From Caldilineaceae bacterium bin5 (GTDB lineage Bacteria > Chloroflexota > Anaerolineae > Caldilineales > Caldilineaceae), in the NCBI GenBank assembly GCA_002238445.1, contig MPML01000044.1, forward strand, positions 1 to 41,351: a DNA stretch of 41,351 nt, given 5' to 3'. Shown here piece by piece: positions 32,397 to 39,810 of this stretch (position 1 is its first letter; the number at the start of each line of letters is the position of its first letter). The position numbers and the translations under genes were made by a program. The notes beneath the pieces were generated by a model. That model was given only the letters and a program-made list of their open reading frames with translations, did not search any database and was not told where the DNA came from.

Positions 32397-33823
32397 GGGC
32401 TGCGTTCCTCAGTCCAGCGTTGCACATCAATGAAATTGAACCGTCCAAGTTTGATCGTCGGCGCGACGACACAGGTCGGAAACCACAACTCATCCGTGAA
32501 TTGAACTTTACGCTCTCTAGATATGCCCTCGACCGTCTCGAAGGCGGAGAATATACGATCCATCCAGCGAAAATTGCGAATAGGGCCGGTTATGCGGCCG
32601 TCTTCGACCAGGAACAGGCCGTCGCGAGTCGTGCCGGCAATGTACCCTTCCTTGCCCGACAGGGGCGAGACGAAACCATGAATTCGGCTCACCAGCACAC
32701 CGTATTCGGTGGATTCGATCAGGTCGGCGACGGAGCTGTCGCCGCCCTCTATCACGAGGTGCTGCGGCGAAGGACCGAACTCATTTCCGGGCATCTGCGC
32801 GTGGCCGGTGGGCGCGTGGCCAAACCTGGCGGCGCTGGTGAGGTCGTGCGCGATGCCTTTTGCCACACCATTGACTATCAAGTCGAGGCGCTGCTTGGCA
32901 ACGCCTTCGTAGTCGAATGGCATCGGCGCCAGGCCATCGGTCATCATCTCATCGTAGACTATTATATTGTCTGCGGTTATGCGTTCGCCCAAGTTGTCAT
33001 AGACGATGTTATCACGATTGCCGGCAGATTGCGCGCCCCAGACGCCCAGGCTCCTGAAATTCAGGTGGAAGAACAGCTGCGCGACCGCAGGCGGTTCAAG
33101 GATGGCGGTCATCGGTCGGGCTTCGATTAGCTTGGGGCTTCGGCCCATCAGACACTTGACGGCAGCCTCACGGGCCGAACTTTCGGCATCCATCGCCTCG
33201 ATGTCGCGGCCTATCCAGGTATTGTAGCCTGAGGCGTTGTTGGCCGCGTCAAGCGCTACTGCCACCAGCGCGATGATTGAAAAGGGCGCGTAGCGGAGCA
33301 GTCCAGCCGAGTTGCCTACGGCCATTTCCAGCCGCCGCACCCTGACGTTGCCGGCGCCGCTCACGCCGCAACTACGGAAGACGTTGCAGACTCGATCCAC
33401 GATGTGGGCCCGCTCTTCCGCTCCGCAGTTCGCTGTAGCGGGATTGAATGTAACCACGTCCTGGCGTCCATCGTTCGCGGCCGATTCCATGGGGTAGGCG
33501 AAGTTGGGCAAGGCGGCGCTTGGGGAAACGGAAGCGGCCAACTCCTCGCTGCGAAGCAACGCTTTCTTCACTGCCTCTTGTGAGAGATCGTTGCCCTTCA
33601 CAACTACCAGCCGATCATTCCAGACGGTGCGGAAGAAGATCTGGTACTGGGATTCCGTCACGTTCTGGTGGATGGCGAGATTGGCGAAACGCGTCAGATC
33701 GGTGTTTTCCGCCAGAACCAGAACTTCGGTCGCGTCGGCAGGACTTGCTTGCAAGCCGAAGTTGACTGCCTCCAGAGCTTGATCTTCGCCGAGGGGCATG
33801 TCAGGCCTTTTGTCGGTGCTCAT
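32393..33823 (-). CDS. tldE: TldE/PmbA-type subunit of the TldD/TldE metalloprotease
   Basis: A 476-residue TldD/PmbA-family protein without an HExxxH motif, as expected for the TldE (PmbA) partner. The C-terminal part has family segments SGKEGYIAGTTRDGLFLVEDGRITGPIRNFRW and ERKVQFTDELWFPTCVVAPTIKL. In Escherichia coli, TldD and TldE form a heterodimer that trims the leader of pre-microcin B17 and degrades unfolded peptides such as CcdA. ATG 33821-33823 overlaps the TGA of tldD (ATGA), so expression is coupled. It lies between tldD and two peptide-permease genes. Confidence 0.92.
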   Translation of the reverse strand: MSTDKRPDMPLGEDQALEAVNFGLQASPADATEVLVLAENTDLTRFANLAIHQNVTESQYQIFFRTVWNDRLVVVKGNDLSQEAVKKALLRSEELAASVSPSAALPNFAYPMESAANDGRQDVVTFNPATANCGAEERAHIVDRVCNVFRSCGVSGAGNVRVRRLEMAVGNSAGLLRYAPFSIIALVAVALDAANNASGYNTWIGRDIEAMDAESSAREAAVKCLMGRSPKLIEARPMTAILEPPAVAQLFFHLNFRSLGVWGAQSAGNRDNIVYDNLGERITADNIIVYDEMMTDGLAPMPFDYEGVAKQRLDLIVNGVAKGIAHDLTSAARFGHAPTGHAQMPGNEFGPSPQHLVIEGGDSSVADLIESTEYGVLVSRIHGFVSPLSGKEGYIAGTTRDGLFLVEDGRITGPIRNFRWMDRIFSAFETVEGISRERKVQFTDELWFPTCVVAPTIKLGRFNFIDVQRWTEERSP

Positions 33824-35256
33824 CCGATGCCTCCTCCAACCTTAACATGATCAAACCGGGCCGGCGGTCCACCTTGTCCGGTGGGGATGAACTGCCACGG
33901 AAGGCCCTTACCGCAACTGGAGATGCCCAAGACCCGGTCCTCGTCGGGACCGGCGATTCCACTGCAATTGCGCCAGAAGATGGGGGCCTCCCCGTAGATG
34001 ACAGGGTTCTTTACCAGACCGACGATTTTGCCGCCGCGTATTTTCCACGCTCGTTCGCCCATGAAACTGAACGTGAGACGCTTGTCATCAATATCTCCGC
34101 CCTTGAACGTCTCGATGTAGAGTCCATCATCGGTTTCAGAGATGAGCTGCTCGCTTGTCGATTCCCCTGGCACCAGAGACAGGTTTGTGATGCGCACCAT
34201 CGGGATGCGATTCCAGCTGCTTGCGCGGGCGGTTCCGTTGCTTGGCTGATCCAATTCGGTCGCACATTCGCGCGACATCAGATAGTTTGAGAAAACGCCG
34301 TCCTTGATGATGGGAATGCTTTGGGCCTTGACCCCCTCATGATCATATCCGTAGGTCGCGACCGCCTTGGGCCGGGTTGCGTCAGCGACCATATTCACCA
34401 ACTCTGATGCGTACTGGAAATCGCCGAGGTGGTGGACTTGCAGGAAACTCGGCCCGAAATTGTCCGATTCGTCGCCCAGGGCACGGTCCATTTCGATGGG
34501 ATGGCCCATGGTCTCGTGAAGCACCATGCCAACGAGTGTCGGATCCAATATGACCGTTGAGACAACATCGCCGCAAGGGGGGGCATCCAGCAGTTCAATC
34601 GCTTCATGAACTATCGCGGCGGCCGCCTCGGTCGGTTTGAGAGCGTGGACCAACTCGAATCCTCCCGTTCCAAAATCGGTATGACTATAGGGATAGGTTC
34701 TGCGGAAAACCTGGCCCCGATCGGCGACCGTGACGGCCATTCCTGCGCCGGTCAAGGTGATCGTCTGCCCGATCTCGGTACCTTCCGAGGTTACAAGCTG
34801 CGATTCCTCGCGCCTGAAGTCGAGCTTGGCCTGGGTCTTGGATACTTTGTCGCTCGCGCCCGCCATGGCCTGCATGATGGCCTGGACCATCTCGACTTTT
34901 TCAGGGACAGGCATGTTGAACGGGTCCTGTTCGCAGGGCGTTTCGTAGATGGCTTGAACGGGCGGTACATCAGCCAGCCTGACGGTGCGCGTGCGCCGGG
35001 GCATAGCCCGTGCGAGCGAGATTGCTTTCCAGACTGACTCAGATGGCTGCTGTTGGGAAAGGTTGTCGCTGGCGAATCCCCACTGTCCGTCCACGAGGAC
35101 GCGGATTCCGAATCCGCAGGTGGTAAATTCGGATACGCTGGCAGCACCGTCCGTACCGACTATCTCCTGTTGGGATTGATCTGCGACGCGCCCTTCAGCA
35201 TACTGTGCTCCCATGGACAAAGCCATCGATACCAAGTCGCGTGCGAGGTTTATCAT
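33820..35256 (-). CDS. tldD: TldD metalloprotease subunit
   Basis: A 478-residue TldD-type protein carrying the zinc motif HETMGH at residues 247-252 (HExxxH), preceded by STVILDPTLVGMVL. The C-terminus has the conserved SSCGKGLP and a final HVKVGG. With TldE it forms the peptide-channelling protease that accepts only small unfolded peptides. ATG 35254-35256 follows ACGGAG. It is 124 bp behind the lipoprotein gene; a strong stem-loop (35305-35342) separates the two. Its place in a peptide-import operon suggests that imported peptides are its substrates. Confidence 0.93.
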   Translation of the reverse strand: MINLARDLVSMALSMGAQYAEGRVADQSQQEIVGTDGAASVSEFTTCGFGIRVLVDGQWGFASDNLSQQQPSESVWKAISLARAMPRRTRTVRLADVPPVQAIYETPCEQDPFNMPVPEKVEMVQAIMQAMAGASDKVSKTQAKLDFRREESQLVTSEGTEIGQTITLTGAGMAVTVADRGQVFRRTYPYSHTDFGTGGFELVHALKPTEAAAAIVHEAIELLDAPPCGDVVSTVILDPTLVGMVLHETMGHPIEMDRALGDESDNFGPSFLQVHHLGDFQYASELVNMVADATRPKAVATYGYDHEGVKAQSIPIIKDGVFSNYLMSRECATELDQPSNGTARASSWNRIPMVRITNLSLVPGESTSEQLISETDDGLYIETFKGGDIDDKRLTFSFMGERAWKIRGGKIVGLVKNPVIYGEAPIFWRNCSGIAGPDEDRVLGISSCGKGLPWQFIPTGQGGPPARFDHVKVGGGIG

Positions 35257-35280
35257 ACGGTTGGCTCCGTTCTAAACATG

Positions 35281-35296
35281 CTGAAACATTGTTCAG
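35281..35296. other. Imperfect palindrome upstream of tldD
   Basis: CTGAAACATTGTTCAG, arms CTGAA/TTCAG, 25 bases before the tldD start. It could be an operator or a small hairpin in the mRNA. Confidence 0.35.
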
Positions 35297-35304
35297 TTGG
35301 GACA

Positions 35305-35342
35305 AAGGCCTCCTCCTCTATGGTCACAGGGGAGGAGGCCTT
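35305..35342 (-). other. Long intercistronic stem-loop between the lipoprotein gene and tldD
   Basis: Perfect 12-bp arms AAGGCCTCCTCC (35305-35316) and GGAGGAGGCCTT (35331-35342) with a 14-base loop. On the minus strand it follows the lipoprotein stop by 38 bases, with no real T tract, so it may stabilise the upstream mRNA or cause partial termination, as known for malE-malF type intercistronic hairpins. Confidence 0.7.
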
Positions 35343-35380
35343 CTCAAGCGGCGCCTTTCAACGACCGAGGCGCCAAGGGA

Positions 35381-36955
35381 TCAACGGTCTCCGGTCACGT
35401 CAATGGACGCGTCAATTTTGAGGCGGCCATCCGGGAACGGGGCGAAGTTCTGGACGCGGTCGTGAACGCCCCACAGGATGTATTGCTGATGCAGGAATAC
35501 GACCGGCGCATCCTCACGGAAGTATTCTACGGCTTCCTTCACTATTGCGCGACGTGCGTCAACGTCGGTTTCATTGATAGCGGCGTCGGACAGTTCATCA
35601 AATGTGGCATCGGGGTGCTGATCGTTCGGGTGGGTCGAATGCCAGATTGACAGCATGCGGGCGGCGTCGGGGACGGTCATGTATCCGAGCAGGAAGACCG
35701 GGCCGCCTTCGTGGCTGTACTGCTCCTCGCTGAACACGCCCCATTCCAGGGTGTCGACTGTGGCATTGATGCCGACGTCCTTCAACTGTCCAGCTACAGC
35801 CTGGGAGATTTCGGCATCCATCATATAGCGACCACGCGGGCTGACGATACGCAAGTCAAAACCATCGGGATAGCCGGCCTCAGCCAGTAGCTCTTTGGCC
35901 TTGGCAGGGTCGTAGGGATAGGCCTCAAGAGCAGCCTGGTACCCCCAGTATTCCTCGGACAGCACCTGGCCTTCAAGCTTCTTGCCGAAGCCGTCGAGGA
36001 TGTTCGCGATAATCGCATCCTTATCGACTGCGTAGTTGATTGCCTGGCGAACGAGCCGATCTGTGACGGGGGAATCGATCTTGGTATTGAATAACAGGAA
36101 CACGGAGCGCATACCAGGCCGGCTCACGACACTAAGACCGTCCCGGTCTTCGACTTCCTGAACCGTTGCAGGCTGGAGGTCGGTCGCGATGTCCGCCTCG
36201 CCTGCAAGCAGAGTGGCCACTCTGGATGCAATGTCAGGTACGGTAAGGAAGGTGAGTACATCGATGTTGGGCTCTTCACCCCAGTAGGTTGGATTCTTGC
36301 GAAGCGTGATGTGGTCATCCTTGACCCACTCTTCCAGAACGTAAGGACCAGTGCCGATCGGATTGTTGGCAAAGTGCTGGGCGCCATTCTCGGTGATGTA
36401 GCCTTCAGGCACGATGGGGAACTTCGCCGTAACGTACAGGTCGAACAGGGGGATGATGCCATCGGTGTGGAAATTGACAGTGTAGTCGTCCACGACTTCT
36501 ACGCTCGAGACATAGCGTGTTTCGCCCTTGCGCATCGAGTCGCTGTCAGGGGCCATTACGCGATCGAAGCTGAACTTAACCTGATCGGCGTTGAACGGTT
36601 CGCCATTAGAGAACTCAACCCCTTCTCGCAGTTTGTACTGCCACACAGTAGGCTCGATCTGCTCCCATGAGACCGCCAGATTGGGTTGCAGGGTCATGCT
36701 ATGGTCGTAGTCAAGCAGGGTCTGCTGAATGTGGTTGCCGACGTTCACGATCACCTGGGCGGTAACCCACTGCATGTCCATCGTCCACGGCTCTGTTCCT
36801 TGAACGATAACAAGCTCCTTCTCCGCTTCCATTGCTTGCTCACCATCTGCCTGTTGTCCTGTTGCAGACGGTGCAGGTTGCGCGACACACCCAACCAGGA
36901 CCATCGCTACGATCAAGACGTAGGCCAGCGGGAACATCCTCAGTTTCTTTAGCAT
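35381..36955 (-). CDS. Lipoprotein peptide-binding protein of an ABC transporter
   Basis: A 524-residue family 5 solute-binding protein. The N-terminus is a lipoprotein signal: MLKKLRMFPLAY, a hydrophobic core, and lipobox LVGC with Cys23 as the lipid-modified residue. A low-complexity linker follows, then the binding fold with IVQGTEPWTMDMQ and YWGEEPNIDVL-type segments. ATG 36955 is chosen because AAGGAGG lies 10 bases upstream; the longer open frame begins within the element copy. It is the first gene of the minus-strand operon. The transport partners are DppB and DppC homologues; substrate is probably a peptide, though sugar acids or opines are known for some family 5 proteins. Confidence 0.92.
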   Translation of the reverse strand: MLKKLRMFPLAYVLIVAMVLVGCVAQPAPSATGQQADGEQAMEAEKELVIVQGTEPWTMDMQWVTAQVIVNVGNHIQQTLLDYDHSMTLQPNLAVSWEQIEPTVWQYKLREGVEFSNGEPFNADQVKFSFDRVMAPDSDSMRKGETRYVSSVEVVDDYTVNFHTDGIIPLFDLYVTAKFPIVPEGYITENGAQHFANNPIGTGPYVLEEWVKDDHITLRKNPTYWGEEPNIDVLTFLTVPDIASRVATLLAGEADIATDLQPATVQEVEDRDGLSVVSRPGMRSVFLLFNTKIDSPVTDRLVRQAINYAVDKDAIIANILDGFGKKLEGQVLSEEYWGYQAALEAYPYDPAKAKELLAEAGYPDGFDLRIVSPRGRYMMDAEISQAVAGQLKDVGINATVDTLEWGVFSEEQYSHEGGPVFLLGYMTVPDAARMLSIWHSTHPNDQHPDATFDELSDAAINETDVDARRAIVKEAVEYFREDAPVVFLHQQYILWGVHDRVQNFAPFPDGRLKIDASIDVTGDR

Positions 36956-37071
36956 CACTCTCTTGCCTCCTTGTGGCTGAATGTGATGAGGTACAATTTG
37001 TCGAAAACTATCGAGGATACACACGGAACTCGTTCTTCTCACTTCGGCAGTTTTGGTAGGTCTATTGCATT

Positions 37072-37380
37072 CGAAACTACTAAGCCACAACTAAATTGCG
37101 ATCCTGAATGAGGCGAGCGAAGGTGGTTGCTCTCTCCTCACTCCTTTATACTCTCTTTTTGCATTTGGGCGGTCGGGCCTTCGGCCCTCCCTTGTGCAGG
37201 GGCTGCGCCCCCGCAACGCCCCCCTACAAAACCATCCCTCACCGACCGTGTGTGCTAATTCCAGCCGTGCGGCTCCAGCAACGCTGCTGCCGCCTACCGA
37301 ATACGCAATCAGATTGCCTGAATGGCGGCAGCGATAAGGGGCTGGTCAAGACAGACTCTGTAGATGGCTTAGTAGTTACG
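37072..37380 (-). mobile_element. MITE-like element, copy 4 (complete, minus orientation)
   Basis: A 309-bp element with terminal inverted repeats CGAAACTACTAAGCCA (37072-37087) and the complement of CGTAACTACTAAGCCA (37365-37380): 15 of 16 bases, with 13 contiguous (AACTACTAAGCCA). The inner hairpins are present in minus orientation and the 36-bp box (37084-37119) adjoins the outer end. It sits in the leader of the peptide-transport operon. Confidence 0.78.
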
Positions 37381-37428
37381 TTCATTCTACTTAAGCGAAG
37401 GTCGTTCGTGTCAAACAGAGTGGGACGG

Positions 37429-37641
37429 TCAAGTGGCAGGTATTGGTCGGGCGTTGTTGACTTTTCTTTTAAGCCAGGTCGGAGTAGCGACAGAGATCAA
37501 GAATTGTGTGAAACGTCTTGGCAGATTTACATTGCGAGTGTAAAAGCGTCGATTCCAGCTGACTCTGTTGAAATTGCTTTCGACGATGTCGCGTTCTCGG
37601 TAACTGTCATACTGCCGGAATCGAATCGTTCGCAACGGGGT
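37429..37641 (-). pseudogene. Decayed C-terminal fragment of a DDE (IS4/IS5-type) transposase
   Basis: About 70 codons on the minus strand read RFRQYDSYRERDIVESNF, then NRRFYTR and FTQFLISVATPTWL. This contains the Y-x2-R-x3-E signature of the DDE catalytic Glu region and the RR-x2-TR and A-x2-W pattern that follows it in IS4/IS5-type transposases; the next expected Lys is replaced. The frame is closed upstream by a stop, so the rest of the gene is missing. Base composition is lower in GC than the neighbours. Confidence 0.45.
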
Positions 37642-37748
37642 TCAGGCCACTATCAGCGGCTCCAGGAACCTATGACTCGATCATACTCGCCTACAGTTGG
37701 ATGACCAGGCCACAAATAGAGAACGGCATATTGGGGGTGTGCATATGT

Positions 37749-37777
37749 AATATAATTGCAGGGCTGTCTGCTGTCAA
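37749..37777 (-). promoter_or_regulatory. Strong minus-strand promoter, probably for the peptide operon
   Basis: TTGACA (37777-37772), a 17-bp spacer, TATATT (37754-37749). It points towards the lipoprotein gene, whose start is about 790 bp away; the transposase remnant and element copy 4 lie between. Confidence 0.65.
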
Positions 37778-37971
37778 GAAGGTTTTCTCAACAGCCGGGG
37801 TCCTGTCGAATTCGCTTCCGGGGTTGGACATGCGAAACATTGCGCGGTTGCCTCGAGGCGTCAGTCTTTCAGAGGCGCATGGGCCCCGGTGGTCTTGAAA
37901 AATACTCACTTGATCAGGCACGCTCATAGCCCGGGATCCAGATTGCTTCACCTGCCTCTTCGCCAACCCGT

Positions 37972-38001
37972 TTGCCAATGTCCGGCACTGTACGATACAG
38001 T
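37972..38001 (+). promoter_or_regulatory. Putative promoter of eda-kdgK
   Basis: TTGCCA (37972-37977), an 18-bp spacer, TACAGT (37996-38001). The predicted start is about 20 bases before the GTG at 38027. Confidence 0.45.
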
Positions 38002-38026
38002 TAGGGACACTTTTCGGACTGGTCAT

Positions 38027-38710
38027 GTGAACAGGTTTGCGCGCGTGGATGAAGCCCAAAGAACGTTACAGGTAATCGAAAAGGGCGGGGTCGTGCCGGT
38101 TGTACGACTGCCCGATCTAGCCGGGGCGGTCGGTCTGGCCGAAGCGCTGCTGGACGGCGGGGTGACGGCCGTCGAGTTGACGATGACCAGCCCGGGCGCG
38201 CTGGAGGCGCTGTCGCTGCTGCGGGAGCGAGTGGCTGGTTTCGCACGAGGTACAGCCGCATTGGGGATGGGTTCGGTGCTGAATCGGGATATGGCGGCCG
38301 CTGCCATTGAAAGCGGCGCACAGTTTGTGGTTGCGCCGACGCTGGACCTGCCGACGGTATCCTGCTGCGTCGAACGCAAGATTCCTGTCATGCCCGGCGC
38401 GTTTACGCCAACGGAAATCCAGACGGCATGGTTGGCAGGGGCGGCTGTGGTGAAGGTCTTTCCGGCAACCAGACTTGGGCCAGGCTATTTCAGTGACGTG
38501 TTGGCGCCGCTGCCCCATCTGAGGTTGATGCCCACGGGCGGAGTTGGACTGGAGAACGCAGGTGAGTTCATAGGCGCCGGCGCGGTGGCGGTGGGCGTGG
38601 GAAGCGCGCTTGTACGCAAGGACTGGGTGGCGGATGGCAATTGGCCGGCACTGACGGCGCAGGCTCGCAAATTTGTGGAGGCTGTACAGGAGGCGCGGGC
38701 GAAAGAATGA
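38027..38710 (+). CDS. eda: 2-keto-3-deoxy-6-phosphogluconate (KDPG/KHG) aldolase
   Basis: A 227-residue TIM-barrel class I aldolase. The Schiff-base lysine is Lys143 in VVKVFPA, and the general acid/base Glu50 is in AVELTMTSPGALE. The phosphate-binding GGVGLENAGEF loop is present. It splits KDPG into pyruvate and glyceraldehyde 3-phosphate. I choose GTG 38027 because the family N-terminus begins there and a promoter lies just upstream; the open frame extends to 37889 but reads unlike the family. The gene overlaps kdgK by four bases (ATGA). Confidence 0.93.
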   Translation: MNRFARVDEAQRTLQVIEKGGVVPVVRLPDLAGAVGLAEALLDGGVTAVELTMTSPGALEALSLLRERVAGFARGTAALGMGSVLNRDMAAAAIESGAQFVVAPTLDLPTVSCCVERKIPVMPGAFTPTEIQTAWLAGAAVVKVFPATRLGPGYFSDVLAPLPHLRLMPTGGVGLENAGEFIGAGAVAVGVGSALVRKDWVADGNWPALTAQARKFVEAVQEARAKE

Positions 38711-39702
38711 GCAATTACGATGTAGTAACATTGGGCGAGACGCTGCTGCGCATGGCGCCGCCCGGCCAACTGCGAATTGAACAGGCCGCTCATTTTGAGT
38801 TGGAGGCGGGCGGAACTGAATCGAACACTGCGGTAGCGTTGGCCCGGCTCGGTGTGCGCACAACCTGGATTTCGCGCATGCCGGAAAACCCATTGGGGCG
38901 ACGGATCGCGCGCACCTTGATGGGGCACGGTGTAGACATTTCACACATTGTGTGGGTAGAGGGCGAGCGGATGGGCCTGTTCTTTGTCGAATTCGGCGAC
39001 GGCGCGCGCGCTACCTCGATCATTTACGACCGCGCAGGTTCGGCTGCCAGCCGCATGACGCCCGATGAACTGCCGGCCGAGGTTTTCAGTGCGTCTGGCG
39101 GGCGGCATCTCCACTTAACCGGAATTACGCTTGCCATCAGCGAGAGCGCCGCGGCGACGGCCAAACGTGCTTTGCAGCTTGCGCAGGCGGCAGGCTGGAG
39201 CGTTAGTTTCGATTTCAACTACCGTTCCAAATTGTGGACGCCTGAGGAATCGCGCCGGGGTTGCCATCCCTTCGCGGCGGCCGCGGACATCGTTTTCGCG
39301 CCGATTCGGGATGCCCAGACGCACTATGGCCTGGCTGAAGAGGTCTCGCCGGAAGACGCGCTGGCCGCACTCCAGCGTGAGTTTCCCGGGGCGACAGTCA
39401 TTCTCACTTTGGGCGGGGACGGCTCGATTGCGGCTGAGCCGGGGCGAGCGCCGCGGCGCCAGCCGGTTTTTCCGGGAGGGGGGACGATAGGCCGGATTGG
39501 CGCGGGGGATGCGTTTACCGCAGGCGTGCTGTACCGCTATCTTTATCCAGACGGCGAAGATTGGCTGGGCGATGCTCTGAGATGGGGGGCGGCGGCAGCG
39601 GCAATGAAATATACGATTCCCGGAGACATGGGGCTTTTTGAGAAGGAGGAGGTTGCTGCGCTGTTGGAAAGCGGCGGATATTCAGACGAAGTCAGCCGAT
39701 AG
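38707..39702 (+). CDS. kdgK: 2-keto-3-deoxygluconate kinase (PfkB family)
   Basis: A 331-residue ribokinase/PfkB-type sugar kinase. The N-terminal VTLGETLLRMAP and EAGGTESNTAVALARLG segments form the substrate site, and the C-terminal GAGDAFTAG contains the catalytic Asp and anion hole. Together with the overlapping eda gene it converts KDG to KDPG and then to pyruvate and glyceraldehyde 3-phosphate. ATG 38707 overlaps the eda stop. Other PfkB sugars are possible, but the pairing with eda makes KDG most likely. Confidence 0.88.
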   Translation: MSNYDVVTLGETLLRMAPPGQLRIEQAAHFELEAGGTESNTAVALARLGVRTTWISRMPENPLGRRIARTLMGHGVDISHIVWVEGERMGLFFVEFGDGARATSIIYDRAGSAASRMTPDELPAEVFSASGGRHLHLTGITLAISESAAATAKRALQLAQAAGWSVSFDFNYRSKLWTPEESRRGCHPFAAAADIVFAPIRDAQTHYGLAEEVSPEDALAALQREFPGATVILTLGGDGSIAAEPGRAPRRQPVFPGGGTIGRIGAGDAFTAGVLYRYLYPDGEDWLGDALRWGAAAAAMKYTIPGDMGLFEKEEVAALLESGGYSDEVSR

Positions 39703-39736
39703 TATGTCCGAACGAGAGGTCGGGGAAGAAACGGCG

Positions 39737-39759
39737 ATAGGTGACGTTCCTTCACCTAT
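39737..39759. other. Perfect inverted repeat between kdgK and the next gene
   Basis: ATAGGTGA (39737-39744) and TCACCTAT (39752-39759) around a seven-base loop. There is no T tract. It could be a weak terminator or an operator for the gene at 39811. Confidence 0.4.
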
Positions 39760-39810
39760 TGCAATCCTCCATTAGTACCGAAACCGGCAACAGACAGATA
39801 AGATCAGCGG

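Larger units (their letters stand above)
36956..38026. other. Intergenic region with element copy 4, transposase remnant and divergent promoters
   Basis: No intact gene. It holds the complete element copy at 37072-37380, a transposase fragment at 37429-37641, a strong minus-strand promoter at 37749-37777 and a plausible plus-strand promoter for eda at 37972-38001. Confidence 0.75.

Noticed and set aside
37108..37704. Plus-strand open frame of 198 codons through element copy 4 and beyond
   Set aside because: The first third is repeat sequence and the remainder is antisense to the transposase-like fragment. No ribosome binding site precedes its start.
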